Below, piece by piece: positions 1 through 7,689 of a stretch of DNA of 18,641 nucleotides. The stretch spans positions 1-18,641 of the forward strand of contig DKAS01000235.1 of NCBI GenBank assembly GCA_002448875.1. The letters run 5' to 3'. This stretch comes from Proteobacteria bacterium UBA6920 (GTDB lineage: Bacteria > Pseudomonadota > Gammaproteobacteria > SG8-11). The translations under genes were made by a program, and so were the position numbers. Below the pieces are notes generated by a model that saw nothing but the letters and a program-made list of their open reading frames with translations, was not told the DNA's origin and did not search any database. The number at the start of each line of letters is the position of its first letter. Within the stretch, counting starts at the first letter, position 1.

Positions 1-1
1 C

Positions 2-475
2 TTCGGCATGCCCATGGGCCCGATAGAACTGGCCGACACGGTCGGCCTGGACATCTGCCTGCACGTGGCGCAGAACCTGGCGCAGGCCTATGGCGCCAGC
101 GTACCGCCGCGCCTGCAGCAGCTGGTCGACGCCGGCAAACTGGGGCAGAAATCCGGCGAAGGCTTTTACAAGTATAAAAAGGGCAAGAAACTCGCCGGCA
201 GCAAACCGGGCACGGTCGATCTGGAAGCAACGGACCGCATGATCCTGCGCTTCGTCAACGAGGCCGTGGCCTGTCTGCGCGAGCAGGTGGTGGAAAACGC
301 CGACCTGCTGGACGCGGGCATCATTTTCGGTACCGGCTTCGCGCCGTTTCGCGGCGGTCCCCTGCGCCACATCGAGCGGCAAGGGGCGGCCAAGCTGCGC
401 ACCCGCATGCAGTACTTCCAGGAGCGGCACGGCCAGCGCTTCACCCCAGACGCAGGCTGGCAGGATCTGAAATAA
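2..475 (+). CDS. 3-hydroxyacyl-CoA dehydrogenase / FadJ-like multifunctional protein, C-terminal part (5' end outside window)
   Basis: This is the C-terminal end of a fatty-acid beta-oxidation enzyme that oxidises 3-hydroxyacyl-CoA with NAD in the cytoplasm; in FadB/FadJ proteins the same chain also carries enoyl-CoA hydratase. The frame is open from the first bases of the window (FGMPMGPIELADTVGLD), so the gene begins upstream and 157 codons plus the stop are visible. The MGPIELADTVGLD and KSGEGFYKY stretches and the late GTGFAPFRGGPL segment are typical of the two C-terminal helical domains of the dehydrogenase. The catalytic and NAD-binding regions lie outside the window, so whether a hydratase half exists cannot be seen. 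The gene sits 15 bases before an acyl-CoA synthetase, which fits a lipid-degradation operon. The family call is firm; FadB versus FadJ is not settled. Confidence 0.9.
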   Translation, partial: FGMPMGPIELADTVGLDICLHVAQNLAQAYGASVPPRLQQLVDAGKLGQKSGEGFYKYKKGKKLAGSKPGTVDLEATDRMILRFVNEAVACLREQVVENADLLDAGIIFGTGFAPFRGGPLRHIERQGAAKLRTRMQYFQERHGQRFTPDAGWQDLK

Positions 476-490
476 AGAGGCAACGGCCCT

Positions 491-2299
491 ATGTCCACGG
501 CGAACCTTCCCCACCTGATACTGCCGGAAACCGCCGGCACCCTGCAGCAGCTGTTCCACCTGCGGGTGGAACAGCAGCCTGATCACGCCGCCTACCGGTT
601 TTACGATTCAGCCAGCGGCGACTGGCGCACCTGGACCTGGCGGCAAACCCGCGAAGCGGTGGCCCGGCGTCAGGCGGCGTTGCGCCAGGAAGGACTGGTG
701 GCCGGCGACAAACTGGCCATCATGCTCAACAACGGCATCGAATGGGTGCTGTTCGAACAGGCCGCCCTGGGCCTGGGCATGATCGTGGTGCCGCTCTACG
801 CCAATGACCGGGCCGACAATGTCGCCTACATCCTGCAGGATGCCGGTGTCAAATTGCTGGTGGCCAGCGGCGAGGACCTGCTGCTGCAGCTGCAACCGAT
901 CGCTCCCCAATTGAGCGGCCTGGTGCGGGTGGTCAGTGTTTCTCCCTGCCGGGAAAATCCCGCCATCAGCCGCCTGATCTGCCTGCAGGACTGGCTGAGC
1001 GACGCCAGCTGCGAGCTGCACACCCATGCCTGCCAGCCCGGCGACCTGGCGACCATCGTCTATACGTCCGGCACCACCGGCCGCCCCAAGGGCGTGATGC
1101 TCAGCCACCGCAACATTCTCAGCAATGCCCTGGCCGGCATCGAACTGGTGACCGTCACCGATCAGGATGTGTTCCTGTCTTTCCTGCCCTTGTCGCACAT
1201 GCTGGAGCGCACTCTGGGTTACTACATTCCGATGATGAGCGGCGCACTGGTGAGCTTCGCCCGCTCCATCCCCCAATTGGCCGAGGATCTGCTCAGCCAG
1301 CGCCCGACGGTGCTGATTTCCGTGCCGCGCATCTACGAGCGGGTCTACGGCCGCATCATGGATCAGCTGGAGGAGAAATCGGCGCTGGCGCGCAAGCTGT
1401 TTCATCTGGCGGTGGACGTGGGCTGGACTGATTTTCTGTACCGGCAGAAACGCGGTCCCTGGCGGCCGAAAATTCTGCTCAACCCCTTGCTGCACGCCCT
1501 GGTGGGCAGGAAAATCGCCGCCCGGCTGGGCGGGCGCCTGCGCGCCGCCATCTGCGGCGGCGCGCCGCTGACCCTGCCGGTGGCGCGCACTTTCATCGGC
1601 CAGGGCATCACCGTAGTGCAGGGTTACGGCCTGACCGAGGCCAGCCCCATCATTACCGGCAACACGCCGGACAACAACATTCCCGACAGCATCGGCCTGG
1701 CGATACGCGAGGTGGAAGTTAAAATCAGCGACGCCGGCGAACTGCTGTGCCGCGGCCCCAATGTCATGCTGGGTTACTGGAACAATGCCGAGGCTACCCG
1801 CGCCGCCATCGACGCCGACGGCTGGCTGCATACCGGCGACAAGGCCACCTGTCGCGGCCAGCACTATTTCATCACGGGCCGCATGAAGGAAATCATCGTC
1901 ATGTCCAACGGTGAGAAGGTGCCGCCCACGGACATGGAAGGCGCCATCGTTCTTGACCCCTACGTCGACCAGGTGGCCGTGGTCGGCGAGGGCAAACCCT
2001 ATCTGACGGCGCTGCTGGTGCTCAATCCGGAACGCTGGACGCAACTGGCCCGGCAACTGGGTCTGAACGCGGACGATCCGGCCGCGCTGTCGCATGGCAG
2101 CCTGCATCAGTTGCTCAACCAGCGCATCGGTCTGCGCCTCAAGGGTTTTCCCGGCTACGCGCAGATCCACCGCGTGTTCATCAGCCTCGAACCCTGGACC
2201 GTGGAAAACGGCCTGCTGACCGCCAGCCTCAAGCAAAAACGCGAACTGATCATCCGCCACTTCCAGACCCAGGTGGATGCCATGTACGCCGGTCACTGA
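491..2299 (+). CDS. Long-chain acyl-CoA synthetase (AMP-forming, FadD15/FAA1-like)
   Basis: This 602-residue enzyme of the ANL superfamily activates long-chain fatty acids with ATP and CoA, feeding beta-oxidation or lipid synthesis. The AMP/ATP-binding P-loop YTSGTTGRPKG lies near residue 190, the adenine-binding motif GYGLTEASP near 378, the hinge-side GWLHTGD near 443 and GRMKEIIVMSNGEKV near 463. The length and the long insert between the first two motifs match the eukaryote-like FAA1/FadD15 branch rather than E. coli FadD. An AAAGAGG sequence (474-480) lies 10 bases before the ATG and supports this start. It follows the beta-oxidation gene closely and precedes a thioesterase by 6 bases, so the three are probably co-transcribed. 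Activation of long-chain acids is inferred from the family; chain-length preference cannot be read here. Confidence 0.93.
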   Translation: MSTANLPHLILPETAGTLQQLFHLRVEQQPDHAAYRFYDSASGDWRTWTWRQTREAVARRQAALRQEGLVAGDKLAIMLNNGIEWVLFEQAALGLGMIVVPLYANDRADNVAYILQDAGVKLLVASGEDLLLQLQPIAPQLSGLVRVVSVSPCRENPAISRLICLQDWLSDASCELHTHACQPGDLATIVYTSGTTGRPKGVMLSHRNILSNALAGIELVTVTDQDVFLSFLPLSHMLERTLGYYIPMMSGALVSFARSIPQLAEDLLSQRPTVLISVPRIYERVYGRIMDQLEEKSALARKLFHLAVDVGWTDFLYRQKRGPWRPKILLNPLLHALVGRKIAARLGGRLRAAICGGAPLTLPVARTFIGQGITVVQGYGLTEASPIITGNTPDNNIPDSIGLAIREVEVKISDAGELLCRGPNVMLGYWNNAEATRAAIDADGWLHTGDKATCRGQHYFITGRMKEIIVMSNGEKVPPTDMEGAIVLDPYVDQVAVVGEGKPYLTALLVLNPERWTQLARQLGLNADDPAALSHGSLHQLLNQRIGLRLKGFPGYAQIHRVFISLEPWTVENGLLTASLKQKRELIIRHFQTQVDAMYAGH

Positions 2300-2305
2300 C
2301 ACCGT

Positions 2306-2704
2306 ATGACGCCGTCCGCCGCGCAGTTGCCGACCGATCGTGAACCCACTTTGCGCCTGATGGCCATGCCGGCGGACGCCAATGCCGCTGGCGACATTTT
2401 CGGCGGCTGGATCATGTCGCAGGTAGATATCGCCGGCAGCGTCGCCGCCATGCACCGCGCCGCCGGCCGGGTGGTGACGGTGGCGGTCAATGAATTTCAG
2501 TTTCATCAGCCGGTATTCGTCGGCGATCTGATCAGCTGCTACGCCGCCGTCACCCGTGTCGGTACGACCTCGCTGACGGTGTTCGTCGAGGTTTACGCGC
2601 AACGCTTCAGCGAACAGCGCCAGTGCAGCAAGGTAACCGAAGCCACCCTCACCTACGTCGCCGTCGACGCCCGGCGCCGCCCCCGCCCGGTGGCAGGCGC
2701 GTAA
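2306..2704 (+). CDS. yciA: Acyl-CoA thioesterase, YciA-like hot-dog fold
   Basis: This 132-residue cytoplasmic protein has the single hot-dog domain of the YciA/ACOT family, which hydrolyses acyl-CoA to free acid and CoA. The diagnostic block is NAAGDIFGGWIMSQVDIAGS at about residues 26-45; the Asp and Gly residues of this block form the helix and active site in the family. The NEFQFHQPVFVGDLI segment further on is also conserved in these enzymes. The ATG lies 6 bases after the stop of the acyl-CoA synthetase with no clear ribosome-binding site, which suggests translational coupling. Placed beside a synthetase that makes acyl-CoA, the thioesterase may balance the acyl-CoA pool; this is inference. 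The C-terminus is short and rich in Arg/Pro. The symbol reflects strong family similarity and not proven orthology. Confidence 0.88.
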   Translation: MTPSAAQLPTDREPTLRLMAMPADANAAGDIFGGWIMSQVDIAGSVAAMHRAAGRVVTVAVNEFQFHQPVFVGDLISCYAAVTRVGTTSLTVFVEVYAQRFSEQRQCSKVTEATLTYVAVDARRRPRPVAGA

Positions 2705-2713
2705 GACACCGCG

Positions 2714-4288
2714 ATGTTTGACGATTTTCTGACTTTTTCCCAGGACCGGCCCGGACTATACCTCAGGCGCCTGCGCTGGCTTTTCCTGCTGCCGGTCACG
2801 CTGCTGCTGCTGCTCATTGCCGGTCTGCTGGTCACGCTGGCCTATGGCCACGCCGCGGCCGATATCGACAACCGCGTCGCCGCCGTCAAGGACGCAGTGC
2901 TGAAAATCTACCGCAGCGACATCAAACACCACACCGAAACGCTCGCCGGCATTATCGAAGCGCTGACGCGCGACGCGACGATCGCCAGAGCCCTGGCCCG
3001 CGGCGACCGCGCGCAACTGCTGGCCTTGAGCAAACCCCTCTACCAGGACCTCGCCAGCCACTATGATGTATCGCATTTCTACTATATCGCCCCCGACCAT
3101 AGCGTCATTCTGCGTCTGCACTACCCGGAAAAATACGGCGATCACATCGACCGTCTCAGCCTGCGCAATGCCGAGCGCAGCGGCAAAACCGCCGCTGGCG
3201 TCGAACTGGGCGTGCTGGGCACCTTGACCCTGCGCGTCGTCGTTCCCCTGTATGACGATGCGCGGCAGCACCAGCTGCTGGGATTCATGGAACTTGGCGT
3301 GGATACCAACCATATCCTGGATGACATCCAGATGTCGCTGGGCGTGCAGCTCTTCGAGTTCCTGCGCAAGGATTTACTGACGCGCGCATCCTGGGAGCAG
3401 GGCACCGCCGCCAGCGGCCTGCGCTGGGATGACTTTACCCGGCTCGTCCCTACGCCATTGTCCCTGCAGCGCCAGACCCCGCCACTGATGACTCTGCTGC
3501 GCAGCGGCGCTTATCCCGAAACGGCGGCCGGCGTGGCTTTCACCAGCGGTGCGGCCACCTACCGCGCGGTTACCCTGCCGCTGCACGATATCAGCCAGCA
3601 GACGGTGGGAGACACCCTGATCCTGGTCGACACCACGGATGAAACCGAGGGTAAACATATGGCGCTGCGTCTGAGCCTGGTTCTCGGCTGCGGCGGCGGC
3701 ATCGGCATCTTCATCCTGTTCTGGATTCTCACCGGTAAGATCAATCGCCTGATCGCCGAACAGCAGATGCAGTTGCGCAGACTGGCCAGTCGCGACGACC
3801 TGACCGGCCTGTACAATCGCCGCATATTTCACGCCTTCCTGGACGAGGAGATCGCCCGCGCCCGGCGTTACGGCAGGAAACTGTCCCTGTTAATGGTGGA
3901 TGTTGATCATTTCAAAAGGGTAAACGACGAATTCGGCCATCAGGCCGGCGATGCGGTACTCAAACAAATCGCCACTGCCATCGCCGCTGAAGTCCGCGAT
4001 GCCGTCGACCGGGTATGTCGCTACGGCGGCGAGGAATTCGCCATCATACTGCCAGAAACCGACTTGCCGAACGCCCTGATGATCGCGGAACGCCTGCGCG
4101 CCAAAACAGCCGACCTGGTGATCAAGCTCCATGGCGACACGCAAACCCGCATGACCGTCAGCGTGGGAGTAGCCACCAACCGCGGTAACGACGAAATGGC
4201 AAACCTGATCCAGGCCGCCGACCGGGCGCTTTATGAGGCTAAACAGGGAGGGCGTAATCGCGTGCAGGCCAGCGGCGGAGGCGACTGA
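2714..4288 (+). CDS. Membrane diguanylate cyclase with periplasmic double-Cache (dCache_3-like) sensor and GGDEF domain
   Basis: This 524-residue inner-membrane protein should make cyclic di-GMP from two GTP in response to a periplasmic signal. A first transmembrane helix spans about residues 22-44 and a second about 318-340. The 270 residues between them resemble the dCache_3 sensor family, with HFYYIAPD, LRLHYPEKYGD and LGFMELGVD typical of that fold. The cytoplasmic end holds DDLTGLYNRR near 361 and an intact active site RYGGEEF with GGEEF at residues 438-442. At the usual inhibitory-site position nine residues before GGEEF there is Asp (DAVD) where RxxD is expected; an Arg lies one residue earlier, so product inhibition may be lost. 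It begins 9 bases after the thioesterase, so it may respond to a lipid-related cue, but that is speculative. No EAL domain is present. Confidence 0.92.
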   Translation: MFDDFLTFSQDRPGLYLRRLRWLFLLPVTLLLLLIAGLLVTLAYGHAAADIDNRVAAVKDAVLKIYRSDIKHHTETLAGIIEALTRDATIARALARGDRAQLLALSKPLYQDLASHYDVSHFYYIAPDHSVILRLHYPEKYGDHIDRLSLRNAERSGKTAAGVELGVLGTLTLRVVVPLYDDARQHQLLGFMELGVDTNHILDDIQMSLGVQLFEFLRKDLLTRASWEQGTAASGLRWDDFTRLVPTPLSLQRQTPPLMTLLRSGAYPETAAGVAFTSGAATYRAVTLPLHDISQQTVGDTLILVDTTDETEGKHMALRLSLVLGCGGGIGIFILFWILTGKINRLIAEQQMQLRRLASRDDLTGLYNRRIFHAFLDEEIARARRYGRKLSLLMVDVDHFKRVNDEFGHQAGDAVLKQIATAIAAEVRDAVDRVCRYGGEEFAIILPETDLPNALMIAERLRAKTADLVIKLHGDTQTRMTVSVGVATNRGNDEMANLIQAADRALYEAKQGGRNRVQASGGGD

Positions 4289-4426
4289 TTTCCTATGGCC
4301 GTGGAAGCTTACCCCGCCGGCCGCGGCACATCGCCGCAGGCGATAAATTGCAACTGACCACCATTTATTCAACTCCAATTCAGCCAAGGTAGGTTACACT
4401 TTCCTATCGTCCGAATTAAGGTTCCA

Positions 4427-4432
4427 AAGGAG
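4427..4432 (+). promoter_or_regulatory. Ribosome-binding site deciding the TlpA-like start
   Basis: AAGGAG ends one base before an ATG at 4434 and ten bases before an in-frame ATG at 4443. The first spacing is too short for initiation, so the downstream ATG is preferred; it also gives a cleaner signal peptide beginning MKSLYLAG. Confidence 0.65.
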
Positions 4433-4442
4433 CATGCTTTAT

Positions 4443-4928
4443 ATGAAGTCACTCTATCTGGCGGGTTTTCTCCTGATGATTTCCAGCATCTCCGGCGCTT
4501 TCGCCGCCGATAACAAGGCCGCGCCCGCTTTCACCCTGCCTTCCACCCAGGGAGAAATCTCCCTGGACAAGCTGCGGGGCAAGGTCGTTTATCTGGATTT
4601 CTGGGCATCCTGGTGCGGCCCCTGCAGGAAATCCTTCCCCTGGATGGACAATCTGCAATCCCGTTACGGCAAGGATGGCCTGCAGGTGGTGGCAATTAAT
4701 CTAGACAAGGACAAGGCCCTGGCGGACAAGTTCGTCGCCGACCTGCAACCGCAATTCACCATCGCCTTCGATCCGGCGGGCAAGGTGGCCGAGCAGTACA
4801 AGCTGATGGGCATGCCGACCGCTTTTCTCATCGACCGACAAGGCAGAATCTACGACACCCACATCGGTTTCCGCGAGACCGACAAACAGGGACAGGAAGC
4901 GAAACTGCAGAGTCTGCTCAAGCAGTAA
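4443..4928 (+). CDS. TlpA-like periplasmic thioredoxin
   Basis: This is an exported thiol-disulfide oxidoreductase of the TlpA/ResA family, acting in the periplasm. With the 4443 start the protein has 161 residues: a signal peptide (about 1-22, ending SGAFAAD), then a thioredoxin fold with the active site WCGPC at residues 57-61 and the cis-proline segment MGMPTAFLID. WASWCGPC and the FTLPSTQGEISLDKLRGKVV lead-in are characteristic of TlpA-type proteins, many of which keep partner cysteines reduced. It is followed 36 bases later by a DUF4266 lipoprotein ending in Cys-Gly-Cys-Asn and then by a DUF3570 barrel; a thioredoxin beside a protein with paired C-terminal cysteines suggests the lipoprotein is its client. 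That client relation is inference. The family assignment is firm. Confidence 0.92.
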   Translation: MKSLYLAGFLLMISSISGAFAADNKAAPAFTLPSTQGEISLDKLRGKVVYLDFWASWCGPCRKSFPWMDNLQSRYGKDGLQVVAINLDKDKALADKFVADLQPQFTIAFDPAGKVAEQYKLMGMPTAFLIDRQGRIYDTHIGFRETDKQGQEAKLQSLLKQ

Positions 4929-4964
4929 CTAAACCCCGCACGGCGGTCACGCCGGGAGATTTTC

Positions 4965-5180
4965 ATGCGTTCACTTATATTCCTGTCCGCCCTGGCGGCG
5001 GCACTGGCCGGTTGCGCCCTGGAAAATGTGCAACCCTGGGATCGGGACCTGCTGGCTGAACAGAAAATGCAGCTGGCACCGGTGCCGATGGACGGTTTTT
5101 TCAACGAACATATCTATTTCAGCAAAGAAGCCGCCAGCGGCGGCGAAGGCGTGGGCGGAGGCGGCTGCGGATGCAACTGA
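4965..5180 (+). CDS. DUF4266 small lipoprotein with conserved Gly/Cys C-terminal tail
   Basis: This 71-residue protein has a signal sequence with a good lipobox (LAGC, cleavage before Cys17), leaving a mature lipoprotein of about 55 residues. The middle reads QPWDRDLLA and EHIYFSKEAASGG, and the protein ends GVGGGGCGCN. I recognise this as DUF4266, a family of unknown function whose ending is strikingly conserved and usually found beside DUF3570. GGGAG (4954-4958) lies 6 bases before the ATG. The last codons overlap the next gene by 10 bases. The upstream thioredoxin may act on the two terminal cysteines; metal or cofactor binding by the tail is possible but unproven. In other genomes the cassette can, as I recall, include an ApbE flavin transferase; none is present here. 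Confidence 0.88.
   Translation: MRSLIFLSALAAALAGCALENVQPWDRDLLAEQKMQLAPVPMDGFFNEHIYFSKEAASGGEGVGGGGCGCN
5157..5161 (+). promoter_or_regulatory. Ribosome-binding site for the DUF3570 gene inside the DUF4266 tail
   Basis: GGAGG lies 9 bases before the ATG at 5171 and is formed by the Gly-rich codons of the DUF4266 tail. The protein tail and the translation signal therefore use the same bases, which suggests coupled translation of the two proteins. Confidence 0.5.
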
Positions 5181-6550
5181 AGAAAGCAAATTCGATACGT
5201 GACGCCCTGGCCACCGCCACCTGCAGTCTGCTGGCGGCGACCGCCCAGCAGGCCAAAGCGGAAGACTGGAAGATCGACTCCGGGCTGCTGTCCTATTCGG
5301 AAAAAGACCGGATCAGCGTTCTCGAGCCGGTGATCAACGGCAAACTGTCGCTGGGCGACGATGCTTATCTCAACCTCAAGTTCGCCTATGACACCATGTC
5401 GGGCGCCTCGCCCAACGGCGCCTCCGCCACCGACAAGGCACAGACCTTCAGCTCGCCTTCCGGCCGCGGCAGCTACAGCGTGCCGGCCAACACCCTGCCG
5501 ACGCGCGCTTTCAGCGACCAGCGCGTCGCCGGATCCGTCGACTGGGAAAAACCCCTGACCCGTACCCTGCGCAGCACCCTGGGCGCCAGTGCCTCCACGG
5601 AAAACGACTATTCGTCCCTGGGCATCAGCACCAATTTCGCCTGGGACCTCAATCGCAAGCTCACCACCCTCAACCTGGGCGTGGCGCTGAATGCCGACCA
5701 GATCGCGGTGCATGGCACCATCCCCACGGGAATGACGGCCACCGCCGGCCTGGCCACCACCGCGGGCACGGGCAACACGGCGCAAGCCGCCACCGTCACC
5801 AAGGCCAGCGGCCCGGCCTCCTCCTCCAGCAGCCAGAGCAGCAGCAGCAACCGCACGCAGGAAAATGAAGTGGGTGAAGGCGGTGAAGGCCCGGTGGACA
5901 CCCGCAACAAGAACACCTCGGATCTGATGTTCGGTGTCACGCAGGTGTTGAGCCGCCGGCTGCTGACCCAGCTCAATTACAGCTACGGCCAATCCAGCGG
6001 CTACCTCACCGACCCGTACAAGGTGCTCAGCGTCGTCGATCCGCTGAGCGGCGAAACCACGGGCTACCGCTATGAAAAACGCCCCGAAACCCGCACTCGG
6101 CAATCCCTCTACTGGAAGGGCGTGCTGCACCTGCCGCAGGACGTGCTGCACCTGAGTTACCGCTACTACTGGGACGACTGGGGTATCGTTTCCCATACCA
6201 TGGATTTGAGCTATCGCTTCGAGCTGGGCGGCGGCTTCTACCTGGCGCCGCACCTGCGCCGGGATACACAAACCGCGGCGGATTTCTACCGCCACAGCCT
6301 GGTGGATGGATCCACCATGCCGCAATACGCCAGTGCCGACTACCGGCTGGCGGCGATGCAGAGTAATACCTATGGCTTCCGTCTTGGCCTGGTGATGAAC
6401 AACGACAGTGAACTGGGGCTGCGCGCAGAATATATGCAGCAGACCGGCGACAGCCACCCGGCGGATGCCATTGGCGTGCAGCGCAGCCAGGATCTGTATC
6501 CCGGATTGCAGGCCTATATATTCTCGCTGACCTACTCCACCAAGTTCTGA
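5171..6550 (+). CDS. DUF3570 outer-membrane beta-barrel protein
   Basis: This 459-residue exported protein matches the DUF3570 family of predicted outer-membrane barrels of unknown function. A signal peptide ends around AQQAKA, followed by alternating aromatic beta-strand patterns through to a C-terminal Phe (YSTKF), the usual outer-membrane insertion signal. Family-typical pieces are YSEKDRISVLEP near the start, LKFAYDTMSGASPNGA near residue 75 and HLSYRYYWDDWGI near 325. A Ser/Thr-rich, then Gly/Glu-rich stretch at about 210-245 looks like a long external loop. The start overlaps the DUF4266 stop by 10 bases. With TlpA and DUF4266 it forms a recurrent three-gene cassette, so the barrel may export, import or anchor something handled by the lipoprotein; this role is inference. 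Confidence 0.88.
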   Translation: MQLKKANSIRDALATATCSLLAATAQQAKAEDWKIDSGLLSYSEKDRISVLEPVINGKLSLGDDAYLNLKFAYDTMSGASPNGASATDKAQTFSSPSGRGSYSVPANTLPTRAFSDQRVAGSVDWEKPLTRTLRSTLGASASTENDYSSLGISTNFAWDLNRKLTTLNLGVALNADQIAVHGTIPTGMTATAGLATTAGTGNTAQAATVTKASGPASSSSSQSSSSNRTQENEVGEGGEGPVDTRNKNTSDLMFGVTQVLSRRLLTQLNYSYGQSSGYLTDPYKVLSVVDPLSGETTGYRYEKRPETRTRQSLYWKGVLHLPQDVLHLSYRYYWDDWGIVSHTMDLSYRFELGGGFYLAPHLRRDTQTAADFYRHSLVDGSTMPQYASADYRLAAMQSNTYGFRLGLVMNNDSELGLRAEYMQQTGDSHPADAIGVQRSQDLYPGLQAYIFSLTYSTKF

Positions 6551-6555
6551 TCCTT

Positions 6556-6579
6556 GGGCGCGGCGTCCACGCCGCGCCC
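6556..6579 (+). terminator. GC-rich hairpin after the DUF3570 gene
   Basis: A perfect 10-base stem (GGGCGCGGCG paired with CGCCGCGCCC) with a TCCA loop begins 5 bases after the DUF3570 stop. No T-run follows, so it is not a textbook intrinsic terminator; it may still end or stabilise the transcript. Confidence 0.45.
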
Positions 6580-6815
6580 CCGAGGCTTCGCTCTGGTCCC
6601 TGGCTTTGCCCCGGTTGTGCCGCACATCCCACATTACTTAGAAAATCGCTCAGCTACGGGCATTAACTAAGCATTATTCACCGTCGCCACCCTTCAGAAA
6701 ATTGTTCCGTATGACGATTACCTGGCGAAGCTCGACTTCGTGTGTGTGAGTCAACAAACTGAAGATATATCCATATAACGAACTGTGTGTTTTCTGGTTA
6801 AGGAGGCTTTTCGCT

Positions 6816-7178
6816 ATGCACCCCGACTCTGAGGTGGATCGACTAAAGGATCTGCTGCAACAACATCTGACCGAGTTTTATCAAGCGGTTGAGACCCAGG
6901 CCGAACGCAGCGTGGTCGTGCGTTTGTTCGACAAAGTGATCAATGACAGCAACCGGCTGTTCCAGCAGGAAGAACGTTACCTGCGCCGCAACTGGTCGCC
7001 GGATATTGAAAGTCACCGGCAAAGGCACAAAGCCTTGCTCGGTCTGGCCGCCCACGTGCGCATTCATCTGGAACTGGCGGGGAAAGACGCCGCCCAGCCT
7101 GCCCTGCTGTTTGCCGAAGAATGGCTGGAACAGCACCTGCGCGGCGTGGATCAACCCTTCCTGTCGGTCGCGGCCTGA
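6816..7178 (+). CDS. Hemerythrin-like four-helix protein lacking some iron ligands
   Basis: This 120-residue, entirely helical cytoplasmic protein resembles bacteriohemerythrins, which bind oxygen or act as oxygen/NO sensors through a di-iron site. The C-terminal half keeps the family pattern: HRQRH (His67 and His71) and WLEQHLRGVD (His107 and Asp112), and QQEERYL supplies the helix-B glutamate (Glu52/53). The helix-B histidine expected four residues before that Glu is replaced by Leu or Phe, and the helix-A histidine of DxxH motifs is not in place. A full di-iron centre therefore looks unlikely, and a single iron or no metal is possible. AAGGAGG (6800-6806), 9 bases before the ATG, is a strong translation signal. 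It appears to be a single-gene unit. Family membership is probable and function is uncertain. Confidence 0.6.
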   Translation: MHPDSEVDRLKDLLQQHLTEFYQAVETQAERSVVVRLFDKVINDSNRLFQQEERYLRRNWSPDIESHRQRHKALLGLAAHVRIHLELAGKDAAQPALLFAEEWLEQHLRGVDQPFLSVAA

Positions 7179-7209
7179 TTCGCCACTGGCGCGACGTGCC
7201 GCACACCAC

Positions 7210-7241
7210 GGTCGCCCGCCGCCCCCAGGCAGCGGGTGACC
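7210..7241. terminator. Imperfect hairpin between convergent genes
   Basis: GGTCGCCCGC (7210-7219) pairs with GCGGGTGACC (7232-7241) across a 12-base loop, with one G-T pair. It lies between the ends of the hemerythrin-like gene and the minus-strand membrane peptide gene and could end either transcript. There is no T-run. Confidence 0.3.
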
Positions 7242-7260
7242 GTCACTGACCGCGGCATCC

Positions 7261-7416
7261 TCAGGATTCGAATTGCCTGACCACCCAGGGACCGATCAAT
7301 ACCACCGCCACCAGGGCGGCAACGACATCACGGTAAAAGGCAAAATCAAGATTGGCGAAATTCGCCCCGAAAGCGAAAAACAATGCTCCACAAACAGCAA
7401 TGATGATTCTCAACAT
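7261..7416 (-). CDS. Small hypothetical membrane protein (51 residues)
   Basis: I do not recognise this protein. It would have two hydrophobic segments (about residues 2-19, LRIIIAVCGALFFAFG, and about 30-46, DVVAALVAVVLIGPW) joined by a short NLDFAFYR link and ending VRQFES, consistent with a small inner-membrane protein. A longer reading from an ATG at 7449 has no ribosome-binding site, whereas the ATG at 7416 is preceded by GGAAGGG (7430-7424) at 7 bases, so the shorter form is chosen. It stands alone, convergent with the hemerythrin-like gene. The amphipathic layout and good translation signal make it more likely real than chance, but no homologue is known to me. Confidence 0.45.
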   Translation of the reverse strand: MLRIIIAVCGALFFAFGANFANLDFAFYRDVVAALVAVVLIGPWVVRQFES

Positions 7417-7689
7417 AGCAGCGCCCTTCCATTCCAATGGTAGTTTCATAATGCCGGTTTTCCAGCGTCACTTCTGCGCCGTAACCCGCGAAAACACTGC
7501 TACAGACGTCAAGAATTCCCCCCCTGTGCAGCGCCTTTTCCTGACTCCCGGTGTGCAAAAGCGGCCACGCCCCCCCCTGGCAACGGCAAAATTTTGATAG
7601 TATTCATAAAATTACCTCGCCCTGTCCGCATCAAGGCCAGACTCGGGCAGGCACGACCTTAATAATTCTTTATATTCAAGGAATTAGCC

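Larger units (their letters stand above)
7179..7689. other. Intergenic region around a small minus-strand gene
   Basis: This stretch separates the hemerythrin-like gene from the Tas-like gene. It holds one credible small coding sequence on the minus strand (7261-7416) and an imperfect hairpin at 7210-7241. The part from 7450 to 7689 has no convincing coding sequence; it presumably contains the promoter of the downstream operon, but I could not identify clear -35 and -10 boxes. Confidence 0.5.

Noticed and set aside
608..2602. 664-residue open frame on the minus strand
   Set aside because: It lies opposite the acyl-CoA synthetase and thioesterase, is rich in Gly, Ala, His and Gln with no domain, and is a GC-driven shadow.
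4434..4442. Upstream ATG for the TlpA-like gene
   Set aside because: It is one base from the AAGGAG, too close for initiation; the ATG at 4443 is better placed.
5114..6634. 506-residue open frame on the minus strand
   Set aside because: It is antisense to the DUF3570 gene with low-complexity Gly/Ala/Arg content.
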